A DNA stretch of 64,000 nt from CBDESM01 sp965242485 (GTDB lineage: Bacteria; Chloroflexota; Dehalococcoidia; Bin125). The first letter of the stretch is position 1, and every line of letters starts with the position of its first letter. A program made the translations under genes and the position numbers. Under the pieces are notes generated by a model. The model made no database searches, was not told where the DNA came from, and saw only the letters and a program-made list of their open reading frames with translations. The stretch lies in the NCBI GenBank assembly GCA_965242485.1, contig CBDESM010000003.1, positions 1,984,001-2,048,000 on the forward strand, given 5' to 3'. Below, piece after piece: positions 43,527-52,882 of this stretch.

Positions 43527-43569
43527 GGCGGCGCTCCGGTGCGGGGGTGGCGTGGGCTGGTTGCGGGGG

Positions 43570-44508
43570 TTATTGGGTGCTGAGGCGCTGGATGCTGTCG
43601 ACGAGTTCGCGGACGGCGTCTGCGGAGTGTTGGAGCATGGCTTGTTCGGCGCTGGTGAGGGAGATTTCGAGGATGCGTTCGATGCCGTTGGAGCCGAGGA
43701 CGACGGGGACGCCGATGTAGAGGCCGTCGATGCCGTATTGGCCGTTGAGGAGTGCGGCGCAGGGGAGGATGCGTTTTTTGTCGAGGGCGATGCTGTCGAC
43801 CATTTGGGCGACGGCTGCGGAGGGGGCGTAGAAGGCGGAGCCTGTTTTGAGGAGGTTGACGATTTCGGCGCCGCCGTCGCGGGTGCGTTGGATGATTTGG
43901 TCGATTTGGGTTTGGGGGAGGAGTTCGGCGATGGGGATGCCGGCGGCGGTGGTGTAGGAGGCGAGTGGGACCATGGTGTCGCCGTGTCCGCCGAGGACGT
44001 AGGCGTGGACGTCTTCGACGGAGACGTCGAGTGCTTGGGCGAGGAAGGAGCGGTAGCGGGCGGTGTCGAGGATGCCGGCCATGCCGACGACGCGGGAGGA
44101 GTCGATGCCGGCGGCGTCGAAGGCGACGTGGCACATGGCGTCGAGGGGGTTGGAGACGACGATGATGACGGCGTCGGGGGAGGCGGCGATGGCTTTTTTG
44201 GCGACGTCGTCGACGATTTTCATGTTGATGGAGAGGAGGTCGTCGCGGCTCATGCCTGGTTTGCGGGCGACGCCGGAGGTGATGACGATGATGTCGGAGC
44301 CGGCGGTTTCGTCGTAGGAGGTCGCGCCGGTGATGTTGGAGTCGACGCCGACGACTGGGCTGGCTTCGTAGAGGTCGAGGGCTTTGCCTTGGGGGAGGCC
44401 TTCGACGATGTCGACGAGGACGACGTCTGCGTAGCCGCGTTCGGCGATGCGCTGTGCGGTGGTCGCGCCGACGTTGCCTGCGCCGACGACGGTGACTTTG
44501 ACTCTCAT
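43570..44508 (-). CDS. mdh: Malate dehydrogenase
   Basis: 312 residues. VTVVGAGNVGATTAQRIAERG is the NAD-binding start, VLVDIVEGLPQG follows with the Asp that selects NAD, and VLGGHGDTMVPL carries the catalytic His. VTSGVARKPGMSRDDLL matches the substrate loop and fits the LDH-like MDH group. It oxidises malate to oxaloacetate, linking fumarase with PEP carboxylase and the TCA cycle. Confidence 0.95.
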   Translation of the reverse strand: MRVKVTVVGAGNVGATTAQRIAERGYADVVLVDIVEGLPQGKALDLYEASPVVGVDSNITGATSYDETAGSDIIVITSGVARKPGMSRDDLLSINMKIVDDVAKKAIAASPDAVIIVVSNPLDAMCHVAFDAAGIDSSRVVGMAGILDTARYRSFLAQALDVSVEDVHAYVLGGHGDTMVPLASYTTAAGIPIAELLPQTQIDQIIQRTRDGGAEIVNLLKTGSAFYAPSAAVAQMVDSIALDKKRILPCAALLNGQYGIDGLYIGVPVVLGSNGIERILEISLTSAEQAMLQHSADAVRELVDSIQRLSTQ

Positions 44509-44580
44509 TGGGCTGGCTCCGGTCCGTTCAGCGCCTGCGGGGCGCGCGTGTTGGCTTGCGGTTGTGCGGGTTTCGCAGGG

Positions 44581-46848
44581 TTATTGGGCGGCGGCGATTT
44601 GGTTGAGGGCGCTGCCGGCTTGGAACCAGCCGATTTGGGCTTGGGTGAAGCTGTGGTTGAGGGGGACGTCGTCGGATGAGCCGTCTGGGCGGTGAATGCG
44701 GAGTTGGAGGGACTGGTCGGGGGCCATTTGGGCGAGGCCGAGGATGGAGAGTTGGTCGTTTTCGTTGATGAGGTCGTAGTGGGCGGGGTCGGCGAAGGTG
44801 AGGGCGAGGAGGCCTTGTTTTTTGAGGTTGGTTTCGGCGATGCGGGCGAAGGAGCGGGCGATGACGGCGAGGCCGCCGAGGTGTCGGGGTTCCATGGCGG
44901 CGTGTTCGCGTGAGGAGCCTTCGCCGTAGTTTTCGTCGCCGATGGCGATCCAGCCGAGGCCCTGGGCTTTGAGGGCGCGGGCGACTTGGCTGATGGGTTG
45001 GCCTGTTTCGCCGGTGAGGGGGTTGAGGGTTTTGCCGGTTTCGCCGGTGAAGGCGTTGACCGCGCCGGCGAAGAGGTTGTCGGAGATGTTGTCGAGGTGG
45101 CCGCGGTATTTGAGCCAGGGGCCTGCGGGGGAGATGTGGTCGGTGGTGGTTTTGCCGCGGGTTTTGATGAGGAGGGGGAGTTGTTGGAAGTCTGCGCCGT
45201 GCCAGGCGGGGAAGGGTTGGAGGCGCTGGAGGCGTTCGCTGTCGGGGTCGACGATGACTTGGACTTGGCTGGCGTTTTCGGGGGGCGCTTCGTAGCCGGA
45301 GACGCCGGGGTCGAAGCCGTTGGCGGGGAGTTCGTCGCCGGCGGGGGGCTGGAATGTGAAGGTGGAGCCGTTTTGTTCGATGGAGTCGGTGCGGGGGTCG
45401 AAGTCGATGGTGCCTGCGAAGGCGGTGGCGACGACGAGTTCGGGGGAGCCGATGAAGGCGAGGGTGTTGCGGTTGGCGTCGTTGCGTCCGGGGAAGTTGC
45501 GGTTGAAGGAGGTGACGATGGTGTTTTGCTCGTCGCCGTCGAGGTCGGATCTGCGCCATTGGCCGATGCAGGGTCCGCAGGCGTTGGCGAGGACGGTGGC
45601 GCCGGCGGATTGGAAGTCGGCGAGTTGGCCGTCGCGTTCGGTGGTGGCGCGGATTTGTTCGGAGCCGGGGGTGACGAGGAGGGGGATGCGGAGGGGGATG
45701 CCGGCGTCGGCGGCTTGGCGGGCGAGGTGTGCGGCGCGGCTGATGTCTTCGTAGGAGGAGTTGGTGCAGGAGCCGATGAGTGCGTTGCGGGGGACGGGGG
45801 GGTAGCCCTGTTCGGCCATGAATGCGCCGATTTCGGCGACGGTGTTGCGGAGGTCGGGGGTATGGGGGCCGACCCAGCCGGGTTCGAGGGCGGAGAGGTC
45901 GATTTCGATGACGCGGTCGAAGATGTCGTTGCGGGCGTTTTCGACTTCGTCGTCGGGGCGGAGGTTGTGTGCGTTGGCTTGCGCGAGTTGGGCGATTTGG
46001 GAGCGATCGGTGGATTGGAGGTAGGCGGCGGTGCGCTGGTCGAAGGGGAAGATGGAGGTGGTTGCGCCGATTTCGGCGCCCATGTTGGTGATGGTGGCGC
46101 GGCCGGTGGCGCTGATGGAGGCGAGGCCGGGGCCGAAGTATTCGACGATTGCGCCGGTGCCGCCTTTGACGGTGAGTTCGTCGGCGACTTTGAGGATGAC
46201 GTCTTTGGGGGAGGTCCAGCCGTCGAGCGCGCCGGTGAGGCGGACGCCGATGAGTTTGGGCATGGCGACGCCCCAGCCGATGCCGGCCATGGCGTCGACG
46301 GCGTCCGCGCCGCCGACGCCGATGGCGATCATGCCCATGCCGCCGGCGTTGGTGGTGTGGGAGTCGGTGCCGATCATCATGCCGCCGGGGAAGGCGTAGT
46401 TTTCGAGGACGACTTGGTGCATGATGCCTGAGCCGGGCTTCCAGAAGCCTGCGCCGTAGCGTGCGGCGGCGCTGCGGAGGAAGTCGTAGACCTCTTCGTT
46501 TTCGGTGATGGCCTGGCCGAGGTCGGAGGCGGCGTCCGTGCGGGCCTGGACGAGGTGGTCGCAGTGGACGGTGGTGGGGACGAGTGCGCGTTCGAGGCCG
46601 GCGAGTTCGAATTGGAGCATGGCCATTTGGCCGGTGACGTCTTGGAGGCAGACGCGGTCGACTTGGAGGGAGGCGTAGTCTTCGCCGCGGGCGAGGGGCT
46701 GGGTCGCGGGGTCGGAGAAGTGGCCGAAGAGGATTTTTTCGGCGAGGGAGAGGGGTCTGTCGAGGCGCTGGCGGGCGACGGCGACGCCGGCGTCGAGTTT
46801 GGCGTAGGCGGCCTGGATGCGTTCGAGGGTGTCTGGTTCGTAGAGCAT
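44581..46848 (-). CDS. Aconitate hydratase (mitochondrial-type)
   Basis: 755 residues, the size of the mitochondrial-type enzyme rather than AcnA or AcnB. The 4Fe-4S ligands sit in IGSCTNSSYED and NACGPCIGQW. MIGTDSHTTNAGGMGMIAIGVGGADA and the swivel-domain segment GDENYGEGSSREHAAMEPRHLGG are present. It converts citrate to isocitrate. It lies between the carboxylase and malate dehydrogenase genes; the gaps (29 and 72 bases) suit one operon. Confidence 0.95.
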   Translation of the reverse strand: MLYEPDTLERIQAAYAKLDAGVAVARQRLDRPLSLAEKILFGHFSDPATQPLARGEDYASLQVDRVCLQDVTGQMAMLQFELAGLERALVPTTVHCDHLVQARTDAASDLGQAITENEEVYDFLRSAAARYGAGFWKPGSGIMHQVVLENYAFPGGMMIGTDSHTTNAGGMGMIAIGVGGADAVDAMAGIGWGVAMPKLIGVRLTGALDGWTSPKDVILKVADELTVKGGTGAIVEYFGPGLASISATGRATITNMGAEIGATTSIFPFDQRTAAYLQSTDRSQIAQLAQANAHNLRPDDEVENARNDIFDRVIEIDLSALEPGWVGPHTPDLRNTVAEIGAFMAEQGYPPVPRNALIGSCTNSSYEDISRAAHLARQAADAGIPLRIPLLVTPGSEQIRATTERDGQLADFQSAGATVLANACGPCIGQWRRSDLDGDEQNTIVTSFNRNFPGRNDANRNTLAFIGSPELVVATAFAGTIDFDPRTDSIEQNGSTFTFQPPAGDELPANGFDPGVSGYEAPPENASQVQVIVDPDSERLQRLQPFPAWHGADFQQLPLLIKTRGKTTTDHISPAGPWLKYRGHLDNISDNLFAGAVNAFTGETGKTLNPLTGETGQPISQVARALKAQGLGWIAIGDENYGEGSSREHAAMEPRHLGGLAVIARSFARIAETNLKKQGLLALTFADPAHYDLINENDQLSILGLAQMAPDQSLQLRIHRPDGSSDDVPLNHSFTQAQIGWFQAGSALNQIAAAQ

Positions 46849-46877
46849 GGTTGATCCAAGTCCGGGCGGGGTCTGGG

Positions 46878-48473
46878 TCAGAGTGGGATGTTGCCGTGCT
46901 TTTTGGGAGGTGAGGTGTCGACTTTTTCGGCGAGCATTTCGAGGGAGCGGATGATGGCGGAGCGTGTGTCGCGGGGGTCGATGACGTCGTCGACGTAGCC
47001 GAGTTCGGCGGCTTGGTAGGGGCGGTAGAACTCGGCTTCGTATTCGGCGGTGAGTTTGGCGCGTTCGGCTTCGGGGTCGGCGGCGGCGGCGATGCGGCGG
47101 CGGTGGATGATGTTGACGGCGCCGTCGGAGCCGGTGACGGCGATTTGGGCGGTGGGCCAGGCGAGGTTGACGTCGGAGCGGAGGTGGCGGGAGCTCATGA
47201 CGACGTAGGCGCCTCCGATGGCCTTGCGGAGGGTGACGGCGACTTTGGGGACGGTGGCTTCGGCGTAGGCGTAGAGGAGTTTGGCGCCGTGGGCGATGAT
47301 GCCGCCGTATTCCTGCTGGGTGCCGGGGAGGAAGCCGGGGACGTCGACGAGGGTGACGATGGGGATGTTGAAGCAGTCGCAGAAGCGGACGAAGCGGGCG
47401 GCCTTGCGGGAGGCGTCGATGTCGAGGACGCCGGCGAGGGTGTCGGGGTCGTTGGCGACGATGCCGACGCCGTTGCCGCCGAGGTGGGCGAAGCCGATGA
47501 CGACGTTGCGCGCCCATTGGGCTTGGACTTCGAGGAATTGGCCGTTGTCGACGATGCGACGGATGACTTGGCGCATGTCGTAGGGGCGGGTGGAGTCGGC
47601 GTCGACGAGGTCGACGAGGTCGTCGACTTTGCGGTCGGGAGGGTCGCCGGTGTCGAGCCACTGGGGGTCTTCCATGTTGTTTTGGGGGAGGAAGGCGAGG
47701 AGTTGTCGGACGGTGTTGAGGGTGGGTTCTTCGCCGGGGATGCAGAAGTGGGCGACGCCGGTCCTGGTGGCGTGGGTGAGTGCGCCGCCGAGTTCTTCGT
47801 GGGTGACTTCTTCGCCGCTGACGGCGCGGATGACGTCGGGGCCGGTGATGTACATCTGGCCGCTGCCCTGGACCATGAAGATGAAGTCCATGATGGCGGG
47901 GGAGTAGACGCCGCCGCCGGCGGCGGGGCCGGCGCAGACGGCGATTTGGGGGACGAGGCCGGAGGAGAGGGTGTTGCGGAGGAAGATGCCGCCGTAGCCG
48001 GCGAGGGAGGTGACGCCTTCCTGGATGCGGGCGCCGCCGCCGTCGTTGACGGCGACGATGGGAGCGCCGACCTTCATGGCGAGGTCTTGGACTTTGATGA
48101 TTTTGTCTGCGGCGGCTTCGGAGACGGAGCCGCCGAAGACGGTGAAGTCCTGCGCGTAGGCGAAGACGGTGCGGCCTTCGACGGTGCCGTGGCCGACGAC
48201 GACGGAGTCGCCTTCGGGGCGGTTGTTTTCGAGGCCGAAGCCGGAGCCGCGGTGCTTGACGTAGGGGTCGATTTCGGTGAAGGAGCCGTGGTCGAAGAGG
48301 ATGTCGAGGCGTTCGCGGGCGGAGAGCTTGCCGCGGTCGTGCTGGCGCTGGAGGGCGTCGGGGCGGTTTTCGGTGCGTCCGTTGAAGCGGCGTTCGGCCA
48401 TTTCGCCGAGCAGGAGGTCGATGGGGCGCTGCGGCTCGTCCGCGTCGGTTGATATCGCCGCAGGAGAGGGCAT
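46878..48473 (-). CDS. Acyl-CoA carboxylase beta (carboxyltransferase) subunit
   Basis: 531 residues from ATG 48473; an ATG 21 bases upstream is possible. KLSARERLDILFDHGSF, FAYAQDFTVFGGSVSEAAADKI, VPGFLPGTQQEYGGIIAHGAKLLYAYAEATVP and the C-terminal GYVDDVIDPRDTR are those of propionyl-CoA-type carboxylase beta subunits (PccB/AccD5). It transfers CO2 from carboxybiotin to propionyl- or methylcrotonyl-CoA. The biotin-bearing alpha subunit is not in this window. It is followed by aconitase. Confidence 0.92.
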   Translation of the reverse strand: MPSPAAISTDADEPQRPIDLLLGEMAERRFNGRTENRPDALQRQHDRGKLSARERLDILFDHGSFTEIDPYVKHRGSGFGLENNRPEGDSVVVGHGTVEGRTVFAYAQDFTVFGGSVSEAAADKIIKVQDLAMKVGAPIVAVNDGGGARIQEGVTSLAGYGGIFLRNTLSSGLVPQIAVCAGPAAGGGVYSPAIMDFIFMVQGSGQMYITGPDVIRAVSGEEVTHEELGGALTHATRTGVAHFCIPGEEPTLNTVRQLLAFLPQNNMEDPQWLDTGDPPDRKVDDLVDLVDADSTRPYDMRQVIRRIVDNGQFLEVQAQWARNVVIGFAHLGGNGVGIVANDPDTLAGVLDIDASRKAARFVRFCDCFNIPIVTLVDVPGFLPGTQQEYGGIIAHGAKLLYAYAEATVPKVAVTLRKAIGGAYVVMSSRHLRSDVNLAWPTAQIAVTGSDGAVNIIHRRRIAAAADPEAERAKLTAEYEAEFYRPYQAAELGYVDDVIDPRDTRSAIIRSLEMLAEKVDTSPPKKHGNIPL

Positions 48474-48577
48474 GTGGAACCCGCGCGTGTGCATCTGGCG
48501 GAGTGGCCCGCGCGACGGCGCAGGATCAGTTGGGGAGGTTAACACAGGGCCCGATCGCGGACAATCGGAGGGGTGCG

Positions 48578-49282
48578 TCAGGGGGCGTTGCCGGCGTCGT
48601 CTGCGGGGTCCGCCTCGTCGTCGGCTTGGGCTTGGTCGTCTGGGGCCGGCTCTGCGGGCGGGGGTTCGGGCGCGGGGATCCAGAGGCGCTGGCCGACGGT
48701 GAGTTGGGCGGCGTCTTCGTCGGAGAGGTTGTTGAATTCTTGGAGGGCCTGCCAAGTGAGGCCGAAGGCGAGGCCGATTTCGAAGAGGGTGTCGCCGGGC
48801 TGGACGGTGTAGGTGCGGAGGACTTGTCCGTTTGCGGCGTCGCGGAGGGCGTCTTCGCCGGTGTCGTCTTGGGTGACGTTGAGGATGGAGCATTCCTGGT
48901 TGGAGATGGGGACGCGGATGCGGTCGCCGATGCGGAGGAGTGCGGGGTCGACGATGGCGTTGAGGCGCTGGATGCGGGAGGGAGTGGTGCAGTAGGCGCG
49001 GGCGATGCGTTCGAGGGTGTCGTCGGGTTGGATGATGTAGTCCTGTTCGACGATTTCGGGTTCGGGGATGGCGGCTTCCTGGGCGCGGAAGTAGTAGGGC
49101 TCGGGGAGCGGGTCGGGGAGTTCTTCCGTGGGGATTTGGGAGGGTTCGACTACGGGGACGGGGGCTGCGGTATCGGGCGCGGTTTGGGCGGGCGCGGTGG
49201 AATCGGAGCAGGCGGCGGCTGCGGCTGCGAGCAGGAGGGGGAGTGCGAGCAGGGCGCGGGTGAGGCGAATGGGGGGGCGCAT
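48578..49282 (-). CDS. Lipoprotein with two LysM domains
   Basis: 234 residues. LLALPLLLAAAAAAC is a lipoprotein signal (Cys about residue 25). LysM repeat 1 (about 80-125) has DYIIQPDDTLERIARAYCTT, and repeat 2 (about 160-205) has TYTVQPGDTLFEIGLAFG. Acidic and Pro-rich linkers flank them. LysM binds peptidoglycan or chitin-like glycans, so it is a cell-envelope protein. It starts right at the M28 peptidase stop. Confidence 0.88.
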   Translation of the reverse strand: MRPPIRLTRALLALPLLLAAAAAACSDSTAPAQTAPDTAAPVPVVEPSQIPTEELPDPLPEPYYFRAQEAAIPEPEIVEQDYIIQPDDTLERIARAYCTTPSRIQRLNAIVDPALLRIGDRIRVPISNQECSILNVTQDDTGEDALRDAANGQVLRTYTVQPGDTLFEIGLAFGLTWQALQEFNNLSDEDAAQLTVGQRLWIPAPEPPPAEPAPDDQAQADDEADPADDAGNAP

Positions 49283-50764
49283 TCAGGCACTTTCGCACGG
49301 AAGGGGTGTTTGGATGGGGATTTGGAGGTCGGCGGCGATGCAGGCGATGGCGGCGTGGGCGAGGCGGGCGATGTCGTTCATGAGGGCGGAGTCGAGGTTG
49401 TCGTAGGTGTCGGTGGGGACGTGGATGACTGGGTTGGGTGCGAAGAAGGCGAGGACGGGGATGCCGCGTTGTTCGAAGGGGAGATGGTCGGAGGCGGGGG
49501 AGGCCGCGGCGGAGGAATCTTGGACGGCGATGCCGAGCTCGGCGGCGAGGGGTGCGGCGATAGCGGCGAGGCTGGGGCTGCCGATGAGTTGGATGGGGCG
49601 GTCGCCGCCGCCGATGGCGTCGAGGTTGATCATGGCGGCGATTTGATCGAGGCGGTCGTCTTGGCGGAGCTGGTCGACGAGTGCGTGGGAGCCGAGGAGG
49701 CCGAGTTCTTCAGCGCCGAAGGCGGCGAAGCAGAGGCGGGGGGCGGCGGCTGTGCCGGCGAAGGCGCGGGCGATGGCGGCGATGGCGGCGGTGCCGCTGG
49801 CGTTGTCGTTGCCGCCGGGGGCGATGGGGACGGAGTCGTAGTGGGCGCCGATGAGGATGCGGCATTCGCCGTTCGGCCAATTGGCGAGGACGTTGGCGGA
49901 GTCGACGGCGGAGCGCTGGGCGGAAGGGTCGCCGGCCGGCTGGGGGGCGAGGTCGGCGTTGCGGCCGGCGGCGGGGGTGAGGTCGTCGCGGGCGGAGCTG
50001 GGGACGATGACGACGGGGATGGCGATGTCGTCTTCTTCGATCAGGGCGATGATGGGGCGGTTTTCGCGGTTGACGACGATGAGTCCGGCAGCGCCGGCGG
50101 CTTGTGCGTTGAGGGCTTTGCGTCCGAAGGTGATTTGGCCGCGGTCGACGACGAGGATCGCGCCTTCGGGGTCGGCGGCGGCGATTTGGGCGGGGGTGCC
50201 GATGCCGTCGATGATGGACAGGGGGCCGGAGGCCGGGGTGGCGGCTGCGCCTTCGGCGAGGAGGCCGGCGACGGGGCGCTGGGCGCCGAAGCGGGCGAGC
50301 CAGGGGGAGCGGACGGTGCGGGAGAAGGGGATGATTTGGGCGTCGTAGCCGAGTTGCCGGAAGGTGCTTGCGAGGTAGTCGGCGGCTTGGGTTTCGGCGG
50401 GCTGGCCGGCGGGGCGGGGGCCGATTTCGGTTGCGAGGTGGCGGGCTATGGAGAGGGCGAAGTCGTGGTCGTAGGGCCGGGGGGCGAGGGGGAGGGCTTG
50501 CTTGTCGGAATCGGCTGGGGGCGCTGGCGATTGGGACGGAGTTCGAGTTTCGGTGCTTGAGGTAAGCGGCTGCGGCTGGGCGTGGGTTTGCTGGTCGGGG
50601 GCGGGTTGTTCGGATTGGGGTTGCGAGGGTGCGACGTCGGGCTGGGACGTGGTTTCAGCGGGGGCGGGCGGCGCGGGTGTTGGCTGGTCGCGGGGCTGGG
50701 TGCAGGCGGCTGCGGTGATTGCGAGCGAGAGGAGGGCTGCCAGGAGGAGCGGGCGGAGGGGCAT
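49283..50764 (-). CDS. M28-family aminopeptidase with PA insert, lipoprotein
   Basis: 493 residues. LLLAALLSLAITAAAC is a lipoprotein signal, followed by a Pro/Gln/Thr-rich linker to about residue 95. The M28 metal residues are visible: GAHYDSVPIAPGGNDNASGTA (His, Asp), FAAFGAEELGLLGSHA (Glu pair), and SDHLPFEQRGIPVLAF. A PA-domain-like segment (about 190-270) precedes the catalytic core. It is a secreted zinc aminopeptidase that supplies amino acids. The next gene is a LysM lipoprotein. Confidence 0.9.
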   Translation of the reverse strand: MPLRPLLLAALLSLAITAAACTQPRDQPTPAPPAPAETTSQPDVAPSQPQSEQPAPDQQTHAQPQPLTSSTETRTPSQSPAPPADSDKQALPLAPRPYDHDFALSIARHLATEIGPRPAGQPAETQAADYLASTFRQLGYDAQIIPFSRTVRSPWLARFGAQRPVAGLLAEGAAATPASGPLSIIDGIGTPAQIAAADPEGAILVVDRGQITFGRKALNAQAAGAAGLIVVNRENRPIIALIEEDDIAIPVVIVPSSARDDLTPAAGRNADLAPQPAGDPSAQRSAVDSANVLANWPNGECRILIGAHYDSVPIAPGGNDNASGTAAIAAIARAFAGTAAAPRLCFAAFGAEELGLLGSHALVDQLRQDDRLDQIAAMINLDAIGGGDRPIQLIGSPSLAAIAAPLAAELGIAVQDSSAAASPASDHLPFEQRGIPVLAFFAPNPVIHVPTDTYDNLDSALMNDIARLAHAAIACIAADLQIPIQTPLPCESA

Positions 50765-50787
50765 TCAGGCGTCGCCGGGGAAGGCGG

Positions 50788-51210
50788 TCATGGGCGGCGC
50801 TTGCGGCGGAGCCAGCGGAAGGGGTCTGGTTTGGGGCCGTCGTCGTAGCGGACGTAGCGGCCGCGCCAGTAGCCGCCGCGGTCGTCGGGTTCGTGCGGTT
50901 CCGGTTCGCTGCGGCGTTTGCCGCGGGAGGAGAGGATGAGTCCGATGACGAAGAGGACGAGGCCAGTGAGGGCGAGCCACATGCCGAAGGCTTGGAGGCG
51001 GAGGACTGCGCCGATGAGGAGGAGGATCATGCCGATGATCATGAGGTGGCCGCCGGTGGTGAAGCGGGCGGCGCGGCGGGTGACGCCTTCGAGACCGCGG
51101 GCGGCGGCGCGGCGGATGGGGCCGGGGCCGCGGCGGCGCTTGCGTTGCCAGTCGAAGTCGTCGATCGATTGGAGGACTTCTTCGACGTCGCGTTCGAGCT
51201 TGTCGCTCAT
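50788..51210 (-). CDS. Small two-helix membrane protein
   Basis: 140 residues. A basic N-terminal helix (about 1-50) is followed by two membrane helices (about 55-72 and 77-94) and a charged Arg/Pro/Tyr-rich tail. The pattern is like DUF3040-type proteins, but I would not assign a family. It lies between the hydantoinase B and M28 peptidase genes, gaps 28 and 23 bases. Confidence 0.65.
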   Translation of the reverse strand: MSDKLERDVEEVLQSIDDFDWQRKRRRGPGPIRRAAARGLEGVTRRAARFTTGGHLMIIGMILLLIGAVLRLQAFGMWLALTGLVLFVIGLILSSRGKRRSEPEPHEPDDRGGYWRGRYVRYDDGPKPDPFRWLRRKRRP

Positions 51211-51238
51211 GGGTGTATCCGTCCCTGTGCAGTTGATT

Positions 51239-52882
51239 CTAGCGCGGCGCGGGCGGGGTTCCCCAGCCGCCGGCGCCGGGGGTGTCGAGGGTGATGACGT
51301 CGCCGGGTTGGACGTCGAGCTGGACTTTGCCGGGGAGGGTTTTGCGGGTGCGCTTGCCTGATGGGGTGGTGGTTTCGAGGGAGTTGCGGCCGGGTTTGCC
51401 GTTTGCGCCGCCTTGGGCGCCCCAAGGGGCGTTGCGGCGGCGTTCGGAGATGATGGTGACGCGGGCCGGGGCGAGGAATTGGGTGCGGCGGCGGAGGCCG
51501 TGTCCGCCGCGGTGCCTGCCTTGTCCGCCGCTGGCGGGGCGGATGGAGTTTTCGAGGACGCGGAGGGGATAGGCGAGTTCGAGGGCTTCGGCGGGGGTGT
51601 TGAGGGTGTTGGTCATGTGTGAGTGGGCGGCGTCGAGGCCGGGGCCGGCGGGGCCTGCGCCGAGGCCGCCGCCGCTGGTTTCGTAGTAGGCCCAGGGGTT
51701 GCCGTCGCGGGGGTCGATGCCGCCGGCGGCGAGGTTGTTCATGGTGCCGCTGGAGGCGGCGGGCATGCGGTCGGGGAGGATTTGGGCGAATGCGCCCCAG
51801 ACGGCGTCGACGATGCGCTGGCTGGTTTCGACGTTGCCTGCGGCGACGGCGACGGGGGGTTGGGCGGCGACGATGCTGCGCGGGGGGAAGGTGAAGGAGA
51901 CGGGGCGGAAGACGCCGGCGTTCATGGGGGAGTCGGGGGGGAGGAGGCAGCGGAGGACGTAGTAACAGGCGGAGCGGGCGACGGGGGCGACGGCGTTGAC
52001 GGAGGCGGGGCGCTGGGGTGCGGAGCCGGTGAAGTCGAAGTGGAGGCCGCGGGGGGCGGCGGTGAGCTTGAGGCGGATGGGGACGGGGTCGGGGGAATGG
52101 CCGTCGTCGTCGAGGGCGTCTTCGAAGTGCCAGGAGCCGGCGGGGAGGTCTTTGAGGGCGGAGCGGGCGAGGCGTTCGCCGTAGTCGAGCAGGGCGGCGG
52201 TCATGCGTGGCCATTGGGCGGGGCCGAGTTGGCGCTGGAGTGCGGCGGTGCGGGCTTCGCCGAGGCGCTGGGCGGCGATTTGTGCGGCGAAGTCGCCGCG
52301 GCGTTCGTCGGGGGTGCGGACGTTGCGGACGATCAGTTCCATGGTTTCTTGGACGAGTTCGCCGGCGCGGTAGAGGCGGATGGGGGGGATGATGAGGCCT
52401 TCTTGGATGAGTTCTTCGGCGACGGGCATGGAGCCGGGGGCCATGCCGCCGATGTCGGCTTGGTGGGCGCGGCTGGCGACGAAGCCGATGGGCCGGGGGG
52501 AGTCGGCGAAGACGGGGGAGACCATGGTGACGTCGGGGAGGTGGGTGCCGCCGAGGAAGGGGTCGTTGAGGATGGCGAGGTCGCCGGGTTGCCAGGGTGC
52601 GAGGCGTTCGACGGCGCGGACGGATTCGGGCATTGCGCCGAGGTGGACGGGGATGTGTGCGGCTTGGGCGAGGAGGTTGCCTTGGGGGTCGAAGACGGCG
52701 CAGGAGAAGTCGGCGCGTTCCTTGATGTTGGGGGAGAGGGAGGCGTGGCGGAGGGTTGCGCCCATTTCGTCGGCGATGGAGGCGACGAGGGAGTCGAAGA
52801 TGGCGAGGCGGGCGGGGTCGATCCGCGCGGGTTTTTCCGCGGATTTCTTTGCGGGTTTCGGGGCGGGTTTTTTGGATGGCAT
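51239..52882 (-). CDS. Hydantoinase B / oxoprolinase family protein
   Basis: 547 residues. The N-terminus is Lys/Pro/Ala-rich. FDSLVASIADEMGATLRHASLSPNIKERADFSCAVFD, GDLAILNDPFLGGTHLPDVTM and ASSGTMNNLAAGG identify HyuB. It forms an ATP-dependent complex with HyuA that opens hydantoin, 5-oxoproline or related cyclic amide rings. The start shares a base with the HyuA stop (TGATG). Confidence 0.92.
   Translation of the reverse strand: MPSKKPAPKPAKKSAEKPARIDPARLAIFDSLVASIADEMGATLRHASLSPNIKERADFSCAVFDPQGNLLAQAAHIPVHLGAMPESVRAVERLAPWQPGDLAILNDPFLGGTHLPDVTMVSPVFADSPRPIGFVASRAHQADIGGMAPGSMPVAEELIQEGLIIPPIRLYRAGELVQETMELIVRNVRTPDERRGDFAAQIAAQRLGEARTAALQRQLGPAQWPRMTAALLDYGERLARSALKDLPAGSWHFEDALDDDGHSPDPVPIRLKLTAAPRGLHFDFTGSAPQRPASVNAVAPVARSACYYVLRCLLPPDSPMNAGVFRPVSFTFPPRSIVAAQPPVAVAAGNVETSQRIVDAVWGAFAQILPDRMPAASSGTMNNLAAGGIDPRDGNPWAYYETSGGGLGAGPAGPGLDAAHSHMTNTLNTPAEALELAYPLRVLENSIRPASGGQGRHRGGHGLRRRTQFLAPARVTIISERRRNAPWGAQGGANGKPGRNSLETTTPSGKRTRKTLPGKVQLDVQPGDVITLDTPGAGGWGTPPAPR

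Noticed and set aside
41327..46431. Several Val/Gly/Asp-rich plus-strand frames across the TCA gene block
   Set aside because: They are reverse readings of aconitase, malate dehydrogenase, fumarase and their neighbours.
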